From Paenibacillus woosongensis (lineage in GTDB: Bacteria > Bacillota > Bacilli > Paenibacillales > Paenibacillaceae): 64,000 nt of DNA. The notes beneath the pieces are model-generated. The model was not told where the DNA came from, made no database searches, and saw only the letters and a program-made list of their open reading frames with translations. The DNA lies in assembly GCF_009725165.1 (NCBI RefSeq), contig NZ_WNZW01000010.1:62001-126000 (forward strand). The letters are read 5' to 3'. The position numbers and the translations under genes were made by a program. Positions 21,187-30,749 of this stretch are shown here, piece by piece (within the stretch, counting starts at the first letter, position 1; every line of letters starts with the position of its first letter).

Positions 21187-23184
21187 ATGAGAAAGATATG
21201 GTCCAACTTACGGCGAGTCATCGAGATCAACTCGCTGCGGAATCGTCTGCTGCTTGCATTCACGATTATGCTGGTCATTCCTAATATGGTGATTATGGGA
21301 TCTAGTCTGACAAGCGCCAAGCATGAAATGGAATCTAAGATCGGGAATGCATCCAAAACGAGCGTCGAGCTGATGAATGAAGCGCTGAATGCTTATATAG
21401 AAGCGCAGGTACAGAACGTCGAGCAATTGGTCATGCAGATGAATTCCAAGCAAATCGATGAAGGATCGCCAGAGGTACAAGCGATGCTGGAGCTGTTCAT
21501 GGCGAAGCATCCTGGGCTTGAGCTGCTTACCGTAGGCAACAATAACAAGGCTTTTATGAAGGCGCCAGACCCAGGCCCGCATGAATATGATCCCACAGAT
21601 AGGGACTGGTACAAGGCCGCACTTGCCGATCCACAAAAGACAGTCATTATCGATCCTTTTAAGTCGTCGACCACAGGACATCATAATTTGTATATCAGCC
21701 GCGCTCTTCCAGATGGGCAGGGAGCTATGACCGTATCCTTTAACATGGAAGCCATCAACGAGTTCACCCGGAACGTGCAAATCGGCAGTGAAGGATTCGT
21801 ATATATATTCGACCGCAGCAACAAGATTACATACCATCCGCAGTACGAGCCTGGCGATGATGCTGTAGGAGAGCATATTTCGAGAATTCAGGCCATGGAT
21901 TCGGGATTTATCGATTACAAAAGCGAGCTGACGGGCAAGCCGCAGAGAGCTTACGTTCTGACGAACGAGCTGACGGGTCTTAAAATCGTCGGGGTTCTGG
22001 AAATTAGCGAATTCGATAAAGCGATTGTCCCGATTGTCTGGACATCTGTGATCGTGCTATGTATCGCGCTCATCGTTTCTGGCCTCGCGCTATTTCTGAT
22101 TATTCGCAGCGTAACGCGTCCTATTGAGCAGCTGAACGCCTCCGCAAAGCGCGTGGGAGAAGGTTATCTCAATGAAGAAGTATCAATTAAGCGGAAGGAT
22201 GAAGTCGGACAGCTCGCCGGGAACTATAACGAGATGGTCGCTTCGATTCGCGGAATGGTGATGGACGTCGCGGAAATCTCCAGCCAGCTTGCCGCTTCCA
22301 GCGAGGAGCTGACAGCCGGGACTGAGCAGAACGCAAAATCAGTCGAGCACGTCGTGGATCTGGTTCAGGTGTCCTCCGAGGGAGCCGAGAGACAGGCCAG
22401 CGTCTCGCTGGAGAGTGCCGATACGATGGAGGAAATGTCCCAAGGCATTTATAAAATCGCCGAAGCGTCGGGAGCGATTGTCGATTCCTCGTCCCAGACG
22501 GTTGAGGATGTGCGTTACGGCAGTGAAAAGGTAGAGCAGGTCGGCCTGCAAATGGAGGAAATCCGGCGTTCTACAGAGCAGTCAGCCGAGCTGATGCATA
22601 AGATGAACGAGCTTAGCGCCCATATTGCCGGGATGAGCTCAGCGATTTCGGATATCGCCGTCCAGACGAATCTGCTGGCGCTGAACGCGGCGATTGAAGC
22701 GGCGCGTGCTGGTGAGGATGGCCGCGGCTTCTCCGTCGTGGCGGGCGAAGTGAGGAAGCTGGCTGAACAGTCCAGGGAGACGGCGGAGCAAATCGGCGAG
22801 GATATCGTGCAAATGACGAGCTTGGTAGAGAAGGCCTATGCAGTCATGAACGGCGAGGTTGCAGATAACGTCAAACGCGGCATAAGCGTCACTACCGATG
22901 CGCAGAATGCGTTCCGGCAAATCGAGCAATCGACGCGTCATATTACGGAGCAGATTCACGATGTTTCTGCGATTACGCAGCAAATGTCAGCGAGTGCCGA
23001 GGAGATTGCCAATTCCGTGAAGCATATCTCGGAAACCTCGCAGCAGAGTCTCGACTCCTTCCAGAGCGTAACGGCCGCGACGCAGGAGCAGCTGGCCTCG
23101 ATGGAGGAAATTTCGTCAGCCGCAGAGGGCTTGGCCCGTATGGCGGCGGATATGCAGACGAAGATCGAGCACTTCAAGGTCTAA
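21187..23184 (+). CDS. Methyl-accepting chemotaxis protein with dCache sensor
   Basis: A 665-residue receptor. TM1 lies at about residues 18-38 ([18 protein letters not shown]). An extracellular dCache_1 domain follows ([24 protein letters not shown] ... [20 protein letters not shown]), then TM2 near 282-305 ([21 protein letters not shown]), HAMP, and a cytoplasmic coiled coil. The hairpin tip contains [21 protein letters not shown], which binds CheA and CheW. The dCache YxxDWY-like motif suggests a small amine or organic ligand, which cannot be named. Preceded by a SigD-like promoter and palindrome; single gene. Confidence 0.93.
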   Translation: MRKIWSNLRRVIEINSLRNRLLLAFTIMLVIPNMVIMGSSLTSAKHEMESKIGNASKTSVELMNEALNAYIEAQVQNVEQLVMQMNSKQIDEGSPEVQAMLELFMAKHPGLELLTVGNNNKAFMKAPDPGPHEYDPTDRDWYKAALADPQKTVIIDPFKSSTTGHHNLYISRALPDGQGAMTVSFNMEAINEFTRNVQIGSEGFVYIFDRSNKITYHPQYEPGDDAVGEHISRIQAMDSGFIDYKSELTGKPQRAYVLTNELTGLKIVGVLEISEFDKAIVPIVWTSVIVLCIALIVSGLALFLIIRSVTRPIEQLNASAKRVGEGYLNEEVSIKRKDEVGQLAGNYNEMVASIRGMVMDVAEISSQLAASSEELTAGTEQNAKSVEHVVDLVQVSSEGAERQASVSLESADTMEEMSQGIYKIAEASGAIVDSSSQTVEDVRYGSEKVEQVGLQMEEIRRSTEQSAELMHKMNELSAHIAGMSSAISDIAVQTNLLALNAAIEAARAGEDGRGFSVVAGEVRKLAEQSRETAEQIGEDIVQMTSLVEKAYAVMNGEVADNVKRGISVTTDAQNAFRQIEQSTRHITEQIHDVSAITQQMSASAEEIANSVKHISETSQQSLDSFQSVTAATQEQLASMEEISSAAEGLARMAADMQTKIEHFKV

Positions 23185-23215
23185 TCTCCTTATAGCAGCG
23201 CCCAGAGTATCTAAT

Positions 23216-23284
23216 TGCACCCTTAGAATAATGTTGGGAGAACCATCCTGGTCCAACCAATGAAATTCTAGGGGTGCATTTTTT
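23216..23284 (+). repeat. Nested hairpin with T-run, copy 1 of 2
   Basis: TGCACCCTTAGAAT (23216-23229) pairs with ATTCTAGGGGTGCA (23265-23278) with one wobble, followed by six T. Inside are GTTGG/CCAAC (23233-23237, 23253-23257) and ACCA/TGGT around TCC. It probably serves as the mcp terminator, but copy 2 at 23659-23734 repeats the same architecture, so it may be a conserved RNA or a small mobile palindrome. Confidence 0.7.
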
Positions 23285-23403
23285 ATGCGATGCTAGCTAT
23301 AGGCTGGAAGATCAATGAGTCTCTTGTAAGAGGAGAATATGTATAGAAAGAGCTTTTTAGGATAAATAGATGAGTTACAAAATCCATTTTAATCGTCCAA
23401 CTT

Positions 23404-23596
23404 ATAATAAATGGATTAATAGTAGTTAGTTTCTGCGGTAAAGAAGGGGATGTAGATTTAAATGGATTTCATGTCTCTAAAAGAAGAGAAACTGCCAATA
23501 ACGGTCTGGGTGCTTGATTGTAGGTGCATAAAATCCATCTAATCCCGGGAAACACTTGTCTAGAGCATCATTAGATGCATGAATTCCATTTAGTGC
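23404..23596. repeat. Four-unit interspersed palindromic element, copy E1
   Basis: Two direct units with core AAATGGATT begin at 23409 and 23460 (51 bp apart). Two inverted units with cores CCATCTAA at 23535 and CCATTTAG at 23586 follow (51 bp apart). The whole forms an interrupted hairpin of about 187 bp. An extra inverted core, AATCCATTT, lies at 23381. Subfamily A; compare 41876-42064 and 44225-44416. No convincing ORF is present here. Confidence 0.65.
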
Positions 23597-23658
23597 ACGA
23601 CACAGCATAGTGAACAACAGCACCTTATATACAATGAACTAAAGATGGGGAGCAGCAG

Positions 23659-23734
23659 CGTGCACTCTTTAGAATAGACATTGGAAACCAAACTGGTTTG
23701 TCCGGTGAATTCTGAGGGTGCGCTTTTCTTTTTG
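23659..23734 (+). repeat. Nested hairpin with T-run, copy 2 of 2
   Basis: GTGCACTCTTTAGAAT (23660-23675) pairs with ATTCTGAGGGTGCGC (23709-23723), allowing wobbles and one bulged T, then TTTTCTTTTT. Inside are ATTGG/CCGGT and AAACCA/TGGTTT around AAC. Stem positions differ from copy 1 in ways that keep pairing. It precedes the sugar-uptake operon by 105 bp. Confidence 0.7.
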
Positions 23735-23839
23735 CAAAATTAGATATTCTGAAAATATTGAATGATTTTGAGCAATTGTCTCCTGTAGCTCTACGGGACT
23801 CTCCATCTATACTAAAAGTAAGAAAAGGAGAGTGAACAC

Positions 23840-24796
23840 ATGGAACGAACAACACCTTTAGCTAACGGGACGCCTGAGCGTAAAAAGCCATTTCTCAAGC
23901 GTTGGGACTCTCCCATTGCAGGATATCTGTTTATTTCCCCGTGGCTGATCGGGTTTTTGGCGTTGACGGCCTACCCGATGCTGTTGTCCCTATATTATTC
24001 CTTCACCAACTATACTTTAATGAAACCGATCGAATGGGTCGGTATGGAAAACTACAACCGCATCTTTACGGCAGACGAGAAATTCGTCCAATCGGTCAAA
24101 ATCACGTTTTATTACGTTCTGGCTTCGGTGCCGCTGAAGCTCATTGCCGCGCTGCTTGTGGCCATGCTGCTGAATAAGGCGGTGCGCGGGATTTCAGTTT
24201 ACCGGACGGCCATTTATTTTCCGTCCTTGATCGGGGGAAGTATCGCCGTTTCCCTGCTTTGGAAAAACATCTTTGGCGTGGACGGCTTCTTCAACAAAGT
24301 CCTGGGCGTTTTCGGCATTCCAGGCACAGGCTGGGTGACGAACCCGGATACGGCGCTCTGGTCGCTGATCGTATTGTCCGTATGGCAGTTCGGCTCTTCG
24401 ATGGTTATTTTCCTCGCCGGTCTGAAGCAGATTCCGACTGATCTGTATGAAGCTTCCTCGGTGGATGGAGCGGGCAAGCTTAGACAGTTTTTCAATATTA
24501 CGCTGCCGATGCTGTCGCCAACCTTGTACTTTAACCTGATTATGGGGGTCATTAACTCCTTCCAGGTGTTTACGCCAGCGTACGTCATTACGGCCGGAGG
24601 CCCAATGAACTCCACTTATGTGTATGCGCTTTACTTGTATGAGCGGGCGTTCAGCCGTTATCAGCTTGGATATTCCTCCTCCTTGGCCTGGATTATGCTG
24701 CTGATGATCGTTGTTGCCGCTGTAGCCATTAACGTGACATCGAAATACTGGGTGTTCTACGAATCCGACAGCCAAGGAGGGAAAAAGAGAAAATGA
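23840..24796 (+). CDS. Sugar ABC transporter permease (MalF/UgpA type)
   Basis: A 318-residue inner-membrane protein with six predicted helices. It opens with the typical IAGYLFISPWLIGFLALTAYPMLLSLYYSF. The EAA loop that docks on the ATPase is DLYEASSVDGAGKLRQFFNITLPMLSP. It belongs to the CUT1 family for oligosaccharides. AAAAGGAG precedes the ATG. No ATP-binding subunit is encoded in the cluster; in Bacillales a shared MsmX-like ATPase usually supplies it. Context (alpha-glucuronidase downstream) suggests aldouronates or xylo-oligosaccharides as substrate, which is inference. Confidence 0.9.
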   Translation: MERTTPLANGTPERKKPFLKRWDSPIAGYLFISPWLIGFLALTAYPMLLSLYYSFTNYTLMKPIEWVGMENYNRIFTADEKFVQSVKITFYYVLASVPLKLIAALLVAMLLNKAVRGISVYRTAIYFPSLIGGSIAVSLLWKNIFGVDGFFNKVLGVFGIPGTGWVTNPDTALWSLIVLSVWQFGSSMVIFLAGLKQIPTDLYEASSVDGAGKLRQFFNITLPMLSPTLYFNLIMGVINSFQVFTPAYVITAGGPMNSTYVYALYLYERAFSRYQLGYSSSLAWIMLLMIVVAAVAINVTSKYWVFYESDSQGGKKRK

Positions 24797-25638
24797 CCCA
24801 ATCAAAATGGAAAGGCTTAACTCGTCATGCAATGCTCATCATATTCAGTTTGATTATGGTCTACCCGGTCATTTGGTGGATCGGCGCTTCCTTGAAAAGC
24901 AACCAGGAGCTGAGCTCCCCGTCGCTTTTCCCGACCGTACCCCAATGGTCCAACTACGTTAAAGGCTGGCATTCGGTTCCCGGCTTTACGTTTACCGATT
25001 TCTATATCAATACCTTCTATTTGATTATCGCGGTGATTATCGTGACGGTCATTTCCAGTACACTGGTCGCTTTTGGATTCGCCAGACTGGACTTCCCGCT
25101 GCGGGGCTTCTGGTTCTCGCTGCTCATGCTCACGCTGATGCTGCCAGGACAGGTGCTTATTATTCCGCAGTATGCGATGTTCCACCAGTTCGGCTGGGTC
25201 AATACGTATTTGCCATTTATCGTACCCCACGCTTTAGCCGGGGGGGCAGGAGGAACCTTCTTCGTATTCCTGCTGATCCAATTCATTCGCGGTATTCCGC
25301 GGGAGCTGGATGAGTCGGCAAAAATCGATGGCTGTAACTGGTTCGGAATCTATTGGAGAATCATCATGCCGCTGATGAAGCCATCGATCGTTACCGTTAT
25401 CATCTTCTGCTTCCTTTGGAACTGGGATGATTTCCTCGGTCACCTGCTGTACATTAACTCTGTAGATAAATACACGGTAGGCCTGGCTCTGCGGATGATC
25501 AACGACTCTCAGGGCGGCGCGGAATGGGGACAATTGCTAGCTATGTCGCTTGTGTCCATCCTGCCGGCAACGCTGCTGTTCAGCTCCGCTCAGAAGTACT
25601 TCGTAGAGGGCGTAGCTACGACTGGAATTAAAGGCTAG
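24793..25638 (+). CDS. Sugar ABC transporter permease (MalG/UgpE type)
   Basis: A 281-residue partner permease. It overlaps the first permease by ATGA, so the two are translationally coupled. Helices include LIIFSLIMVYPVIWWIGASLKS at the start, and the EAA loop is IPRELDESAKIDGCNWFGIYWRIIMPLMKP. It ends EGVATTGIKG, the usual MalG-like C-terminus. With the previous gene it forms the membrane channel. A cre-like site and a terminator follow. Confidence 0.9.
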   Translation: MTQSKWKGLTRHAMLIIFSLIMVYPVIWWIGASLKSNQELSSPSLFPTVPQWSNYVKGWHSVPGFTFTDFYINTFYLIIAVIIVTVISSTLVAFGFARLDFPLRGFWFSLLMLTLMLPGQVLIIPQYAMFHQFGWVNTYLPFIVPHALAGGAGGTFFVFLLIQFIRGIPRELDESAKIDGCNWFGIYWRIIMPLMKPSIVTVIIFCFLWNWDDFLGHLLYINSVDKYTVGLALRMINDSQGGAEWGQLLAMSLVSILPATLLFSSAQKYFVEGVATTGIKG

Positions 25639-25650
25639 CCAGCAAGGAAC

Positions 25651-25664
25651 ATAATCGTTTACAA
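25651..25664 (+). promoter_or_regulatory. Candidate cre (CcpA) site
   Basis: CATAATCGTTTACA matches the CcpA operator consensus TGWAANCGNTTWCA at 12 of 14 positions, failing only at the first two. It lies between the permease stop and the intergenic terminator, ahead of the kinase gene of a sugar-uptake cluster. Carbon catabolite control would be expected there. Confidence 0.4.
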
Positions 25665-25667
25665 TGA

Positions 25668-25704
25668 AAAAACATTGAGGCTTATACAGCTTCAATGTTT
25701 TTTT
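25668..25704 (+). terminator. Terminator between permease and kinase genes
   Basis: AAAAAACATTGA (25668-25679) pairs with the complement TCAATGTTTTTTT (25692-25704) around a loop containing GGCTTATACAGC. T-run on both readings, so possibly bidirectional. Confidence 0.8.
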
Positions 25705-25739
25705 AGATGATGAACGCCTATGGAAAAGGGGACGTCCTT

Positions 25740-27479
25740 ATGACTAATCCATTTAAAAGATACCGCATTGATCTTCTGTTCATCCTTTGCTTCGGCGGCC
25801 TGATCACGCTCGTGCTGGCCAGTACGGTATGGATCAGTTATGCCATCTCCTCCCGCGAGCTGGCCGAGAATACGTCTTATTACCAGAAACGGCTGCTGGA
25901 GGAGCTGAACAATGAAATTACGGGCAGGCTTACATCGATTGAGCAGGTCTCTCTGACGACTTCCAGAGATAACGATTTGCTTGCATTCCTGTCAGGCAAG
26001 GATGACATGTTCGACCGCTACCGCAGGTCGATGGGCATCAAGCAGGCACTGGCCCATCTGACCTATTCGATTCCGCAAATCCAAGCGATCGATTTGTTCC
26101 TGGAGCAGCCGCAATGGGGAGACCATCAGAGCTATATCCAGTTTCACCAGCTGGAAGCGGCGGAGGAGCAGCCCTGGTATGCCGCTCTGGAGAAGAACGA
26201 CTTCGCCTGGTCAGAGGAACATCAGATTTCAACTTTTAAGGGAGAAGCGTCCGTGCTGAGCTTTTCACGGAAAATTTATTATAATACACGGTTTATGGGC
26301 ATTCTGGTCGTTCATGTGAAGGCGGATTGGATCCGGAGCATGCTCGAGGGATACTCGCAGGATTCGAACCGCATCTTATTGGATAGGAACGGCAGGGAAC
26401 TGCTCAGCATCGGGAAGTCCTTGCAGGAAGCCGGTCTGGTGGAGTCCGATCCGCGGTTTACGGGCGAGTCCGGCGTGTTCCGTCTTAATACGCAGCCGCA
26501 CAGCGTCGAGAATCTCATCGTTTATTCCAAGGTGGCGGATTCCGACTGGATGATCGTTGAGATCACGCCATGGAAGCAAATTACGGCAGGCAGCGTGAAG
26601 CTGGCCGGGGCGATTATTTCTATCGGCATTGGCGCCTTGCTGCTGGCCTTCCTGCTGACGCTCTGGTTAAGCCGGCAATTTATGAAGCCGATGGCCCAGC
26701 TTGTCAAGGCGATGAAGACTTATGTCGTTGGCGGAGCGCAGCCGGAGCTCACGAGCGATTATACCAATGAATTCGGCGTGCTGTTTGCGGGATACCGCAG
26801 GCTGAATGAGCGGATTGAGGCGCTTTATTTGTCGCTTGCCGAGCGTTACGAGCAGCAGCGCAAGGCCGAAATTGAAGCGCTGCAGGCGAATATCAACCCG
26901 CATTTTCTCTATAATACGCTGGATCAGCTGAATTGGATGGCGATCGCGGAAGGCCAGGACAAGATGAGCCGTATCCTGGAGCTGATGGGCCGTATGTTCC
27001 GCATCGGCTTGTCTCATGGAGAAAGCTTCATTACGATTGGTGAAGAGCTTACGCACGTCGGTTGTTATTTGGAAATCCAGCAGTTAAGATGGGAGGACGG
27101 GCTAGAATACGAGGTGCATGTATCCCAAGAATTGCAGAAGCTATTTATTCCGAAGATGACGCTCCAGCCCTTTGTAGAAAATTCGATCATCCACGGGTTC
27201 AATTCCAGACAAAGCGGCAAAATCGTCATTCAAGTGACAGAAGAGGGCGAACACATCCGCATCGTCATCAAGGACGATGGAATCGGACTTTCCCATAATC
27301 ATGATAAGGGGAATAACCGGCGCAAGGGCGGGTATGGCATACGGAACGTAAGGGAAAGATTCTCGGCTTATTTTGGCGAAGCCTTCGATATTGCGCTTGC
27401 CGACGGCGAGCATGGAGGGACGGTCGTATCGATTGTGTTCCCGCGGCTGGAGGAGGCGCCGGGCAAAAGTGAAAGATAA
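25740..27479 (+). CDS. YesM-like sensor histidine kinase
   Basis: A 579-residue membrane kinase. TM1 is near residues 12-35, an extracellular Cache-type sensor follows, TM2 is near 285-310 (LAGAIISIGIGALLLAFLLTLWL), then HAMP. The His_kinase domain has EALQANINPHFLYNTLDQL with the phospho-acceptor histidine at residue 388, and the ATPase has FVENSIIHGF and GIGLSHN. I choose ATG 25740 because AAAAGGGG (25724-25731) sits 8 bases upstream; an upstream in-frame ATG at 25707 lacks such a site and lies at the end of a terminator. It should signal to the YesN-like regulator at 29118. Confidence 0.9.
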   Translation: MTNPFKRYRIDLLFILCFGGLITLVLASTVWISYAISSRELAENTSYYQKRLLEELNNEITGRLTSIEQVSLTTSRDNDLLAFLSGKDDMFDRYRRSMGIKQALAHLTYSIPQIQAIDLFLEQPQWGDHQSYIQFHQLEAAEEQPWYAALEKNDFAWSEEHQISTFKGEASVLSFSRKIYYNTRFMGILVVHVKADWIRSMLEGYSQDSNRILLDRNGRELLSIGKSLQEAGLVESDPRFTGESGVFRLNTQPHSVENLIVYSKVADSDWMIVEITPWKQITAGSVKLAGAIISIGIGALLLAFLLTLWLSRQFMKPMAQLVKAMKTYVVGGAQPELTSDYTNEFGVLFAGYRRLNERIEALYLSLAERYEQQRKAEIEALQANINPHFLYNTLDQLNWMAIAEGQDKMSRILELMGRMFRIGLSHGESFITIGEELTHVGCYLEIQQLRWEDGLEYEVHVSQELQKLFIPKMTLQPFVENSIIHGFNSRQSGKIVIQVTEEGEHIRIVIKDDGIGLSHNHDKGNNRRKGGYGIRNVRERFSAYFGEAFDIALADGEHGGTVVSIVFPRLEEAPGKSER

Positions 27480-27589
27480 TCGGACGATTTTATAATAAAT
27501 TGTGCATCTCTCTTATATTCCAATCTACAAGGAATTGATAGGATAAAAAGTGACTACAATACATTTATCTTTTTAGGGGGTAAGTCAAC

Positions 27590-28897
27590 ATGATGAAATG
27601 GAAGCGATTGCAGATTGTTGCGGCATTGCTGGTATGTTCCTTGCTGCTGGCAGCTTGCGGCGGCAAAGGAGATAACACAGGAGCAACGGCTGGCAATACT
27701 CCGGCTGCATCCAATTCAGCTTCAGAGAAAGTAAAATTGCGGGTGATGTGGTGGGGATCCCAGCCACGCCACGAAGCTACGCTGAAAGCGCTAGAATTGT
27801 ACACCGAGAAAAATCCGCACGTGACCTTCGAGCCTGAATACTCGGGGATGGACGGCTATCTCGATAAACTGTCTACTCAAGCGGCAGCGCACAACGAACC
27901 GGATATTTTCCAAATGGATCCGGGCTGGATTTCCGACTGGACGTCCCGCAACCAATTGGAAGCGCTGGATGGCAAAGTTAATCTGACTGACTTGACGCCA
28001 AGCCTTCTGCCGATTGGCCAAAAAGACGGCCAGCAATACGGCGTACCGCTCGGCTCTGTAGCATTCGGTATGATCTACGACAAGGCTGCTTTGGAAAAAA
28101 TGGGCGTAGCTGCACCACAATACGGCTGGACGTGGGATGATTTCTTCGCCCTGGCGGAAGAAGTGAAGCCTAAGCTCGCTAAAGGCCAATATTTCACACT
28201 CGACTATGCCGGCAACTACTTCATGTTCAGCGCCTATCACTATGCTAAAGGCAAAGGCACGCTGATCACCGAAGACGGTAAATTCAACATCGACGAAGCG
28301 ACATTCCTGGAGTGGACGAAGAAATTCGAACAGCTGCGCAACGACGGCCTGATCCCTCCAGCGGATTTGAACGCATCTGACAAAGAAATGGATCCGACAG
28401 CTGACCTGCTGGTTAACGGCAAAGTATTGTTCCGTTACTCTTTCTCCAACAACTACACGACTTGGGACAGCATGAAAGAAGGAGCATTCGATCTCATCTC
28501 TATGCCACGTGCTGAAGAAGCGGGCGGCTGGCTGAAGCCATCCATGTTCCTCAGCTTGTCTCCAAACTCGAAGCATAAGGAAGAAGCAGCGAAATTCATC
28601 GATTGGTTCATTAACGATCCAGAGGCAGGAACAATTCTTGGAACGGCTCGCGGCGTGCCTGCCAACGCGAAAATTGCAGAAAGCCTGATTCCGAACCTGC
28701 CGGAAGGCGAGAAAGTAGGCATGCAGCTGATCGACGCAACGACTCCGGACGGACAAACGTTTACGACGGGGCCGGAAGGCTGGGTTAACTTCATTGATAA
28801 AGATTTCCCGCTTGTGCGCGATGAGCTGAGCTTCGGCAGAACGACGCCAGAGAAAGCTTACGAGTCCTTGAAAAAAGCTGCGCAAGAATACGAGTAA
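27590..28897 (+). CDS. Extracellular sugar-binding lipoprotein
   Basis: A 435-residue family 1 solute-binding protein. The lipoprotein signal MMKWKRLQIVAALLVCSLL ends in the lipobox LAAC with the lipidated cysteine at residue 23. The mature part begins with a low-complexity linker (GGKGDNTGATAGNTPAASN), followed by the typical VMWWGSQPRHEATLKALELY. It captures the oligosaccharide outside the membrane for the two permeases. AGGGGG lies 9 bases before the ATG. Separated from the permeases by the kinase gene, an order also seen in aldouronate clusters. Confidence 0.92.
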   Translation: MMKWKRLQIVAALLVCSLLLAACGGKGDNTGATAGNTPAASNSASEKVKLRVMWWGSQPRHEATLKALELYTEKNPHVTFEPEYSGMDGYLDKLSTQAAAHNEPDIFQMDPGWISDWTSRNQLEALDGKVNLTDLTPSLLPIGQKDGQQYGVPLGSVAFGMIYDKAALEKMGVAAPQYGWTWDDFFALAEEVKPKLAKGQYFTLDYAGNYFMFSAYHYAKGKGTLITEDGKFNIDEATFLEWTKKFEQLRNDGLIPPADLNASDKEMDPTADLLVNGKVLFRYSFSNNYTTWDSMKEGAFDLISMPRAEEAGGWLKPSMFLSLSPNSKHKEEAAKFIDWFINDPEAGTILGTARGVPANAKIAESLIPNLPEGEKVGMQLIDATTPDGQTFTTGPEGWVNFIDKDFPLVRDELSFGRTTPEKAYESLKKAAQEYE

Positions 28898-28915
28898 ACT
28901 TAATTTTAAATGCGT

Positions 28916-28987
28916 GTTTAAAAAGTAAGATTCGATGTCGCATGAGCTGCCTGATTTACTTCGTGATCAAAGAATGACTTTTTGAAC
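28916..28987. repeat. Inverted repeat with a 50-nt loop after the binding-protein gene
   Basis: GTTTAAAAAGT (28916-28926) and ACTTTTTGAAC (28977-28987) are complementary at 10 of 11 positions. It may act as a weak terminator or mRNA 3' stabiliser that keeps the binding-protein message abundant. Confidence 0.4.
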
Positions 28988-29001
28988 AACCTCTAAAAAA
29001 A

Positions 29002-29043
29002 ACGTCATGCCTGAGGGGCTTAACAGCTTATCAGGCATGACGT
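29002..29043. terminator. Perfect 13-bp hairpin between binding-protein and regulator genes
   Basis: ACGTCATGCCTGA (29002-29014) pairs perfectly with TCAGGCATGACGT (29031-29043) around GGGGCTTAACAGCTTA. Seven A precede it (T on the minus strand) but no T-run follows on the plus strand, so it resembles an attenuator or transcript-end stabiliser more than a classic plus-strand terminator. Confidence 0.5.
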
Positions 29044-29117
29044 ATTATCATCATTATAAGATTAGCAAATTGAACATCATGCGCAAACATCATGTTGCAA
29101 GAGGAGGGGCTCTACAG

Positions 29118-30734
29118 ATGTGGAAGATTGGAATCATCGACGACGACCGTGCGGTGCTGCAGGGAATTCGGAGAGCGATACCTTGGGACGAGCTGAATGC
29201 AGAATGGGCGGGTGAGGCGCTGAACGGAGAAGAAGGGCTGGAGATGATTCGGTCGGCTTCACCCGATATTGTCATTACGGATTTGTATATGCCCGTGATG
29301 AACGGGCTAGACATGATCGAGCAGCTGCGGCAAACCGGGTATGCGGGCAAAGTCATCATCCTCAGCGGATATTCGGATTTTGAATATGCCCGTCAGGCTT
29401 TGCGTCTGAACGTAAGTGATTACCTATCCAAGCCGGTCAGCGTTCCTACCTTGAAGTCCGTACTGGGCCAGGCCATTGCCGATCTCGAGAAACAGGAAGA
29501 GAAGCGCATGAAGCAGGATGAATTGCTGCAGAAGCTGCGTCTTTACGAACCATTTGTCGAGAAGGAATGGGTTAAGTCGGCAGCGGCGGGCACCCTGCAG
29601 AACTCCCGTCTGGATACGGAGATTCCAACGCCCTATCGTCATTGGGCCGACTGCGATCATACCGTTCTCGGCATTGAATTGGTCCGTGATCAGCGGGCAA
29701 CGAAGCTGAGCTTGCCGGACTGGAGCCTCCTTCGATTTGCAATCAGCAACATTATTTGCGAGCTAACCCAGGAGGCCTTTGCCTCCTTTGAATATACCGA
29801 TTTGCATACGAACCGCTCCGTCGTCATCATTCACAGCGACCGTACGGAGCCAGATGGGCAGCTGCGCCAGAGGCTGGAGCAGCTTGGCGTCCGCCTGATC
29901 GATTGCGTCCAGAGCTATTTGAAGCTGAAGCTCCGCATCGGAATTGGCGAGCGCAAGAGCAGCATCAGGGAGATCGGCAATTCGACGGAAGAGGCCTTCC
30001 GCGTCATTGATCTGAATCCCCAGCCCGCGGTTTCCGGTTATGATCTGTATGTCTTTGCGCAGGAACTGCACAGCGAAGGCACAGGAACGCCAATCCGGCC
30101 CGTGAAGCTGTATTTGGAGCTGGCCGGAGCCATCCGGACATCGCAGGAGAATCAGGCGCGTAAAATTATTTTGGATTACATGACGCGCTTGGAGAAAGAA
30201 GAAGGCATCACGAAATCATACGTCGGCATGCTGGCAGGCGAGCTATGGGGAATTATCGCCTTTGCTTTTTATGAAATGGGGACGGTGCTTGACGATATTT
30301 TCTCGAATGATTCCATCACTCGGGAAATCGCCGATTTGAAGCGCCCCTCCGAGCTGGCCGAATGGCTTAGCGCCAAGATCGGCATTGTGTTCAGCAGCCG
30401 CGAATGGGGCGGCAACGGCAAGCACCGGCAGGCTGTCGACTTCATGATGGAATATATCCACGAGCACTATGCCGAGGATATTACGCTGGCCGGGCTGGCG
30501 GATAAAGTGTATATTTCGCGCAACTACCTGTCGATGATTTTCAAGAATATTACGGGCGAGACGTTTAATAATTATTTGACAAGAGTACGGATCGAGAAGG
30601 CCCGGGAACTGTTGATGGAGAAAAAAGCATTGGTTTACGAAGTGGCGGAAATGGTCGGATACAAAAACGTTCCGTATTTCAGCACCGTGTTCAAGAAGAT
30701 CACGGGGATGAACCCGACGGAAATCGTGAAATGA
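29118..30734 (+). CDS. YesN-like response regulator with AraC output domain
   Basis: A 538-residue protein. The receiver domain starts WKIGIIDDDRAV, the phospho-acceptor aspartate is residue 55 in VITDLYMPVMNG, and the conserved lysine is in DYLSKPV. A long middle region follows, and two AraC-type HTH motifs end the protein (DITLAGLADKVYISRNYLSM and VAEMVGYKNVPYFSTVFKK). I choose ATG 29118 because GAGGAGGGG is at 29101-29109; upstream in-frame ATGs lie in the hairpin region. It should be phosphorylated by the kinase at 25740 and activate the uptake and glucuronidase genes. Confidence 0.9.
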   Translation: MWKIGIIDDDRAVLQGIRRAIPWDELNAEWAGEALNGEEGLEMIRSASPDIVITDLYMPVMNGLDMIEQLRQTGYAGKVIILSGYSDFEYARQALRLNVSDYLSKPVSVPTLKSVLGQAIADLEKQEEKRMKQDELLQKLRLYEPFVEKEWVKSAAAGTLQNSRLDTEIPTPYRHWADCDHTVLGIELVRDQRATKLSLPDWSLLRFAISNIICELTQEAFASFEYTDLHTNRSVVIIHSDRTEPDGQLRQRLEQLGVRLIDCVQSYLKLKLRIGIGERKSSIREIGNSTEEAFRVIDLNPQPAVSGYDLYVFAQELHSEGTGTPIRPVKLYLELAGAIRTSQENQARKIILDYMTRLEKEEGITKSYVGMLAGELWGIIAFAFYEMGTVLDDIFSNDSITREIADLKRPSELAEWLSAKIGIVFSSREWGGNGKHRQAVDFMMEYIHEHYAEDITLAGLADKVYISRNYLSMIFKNITGETFNNYLTRVRIEKARELLMEKKALVYEVAEMVGYKNVPYFSTVFKKITGMNPTEIVK

Positions 30735-30749
30735 AGAAGAGGTGGCAAA

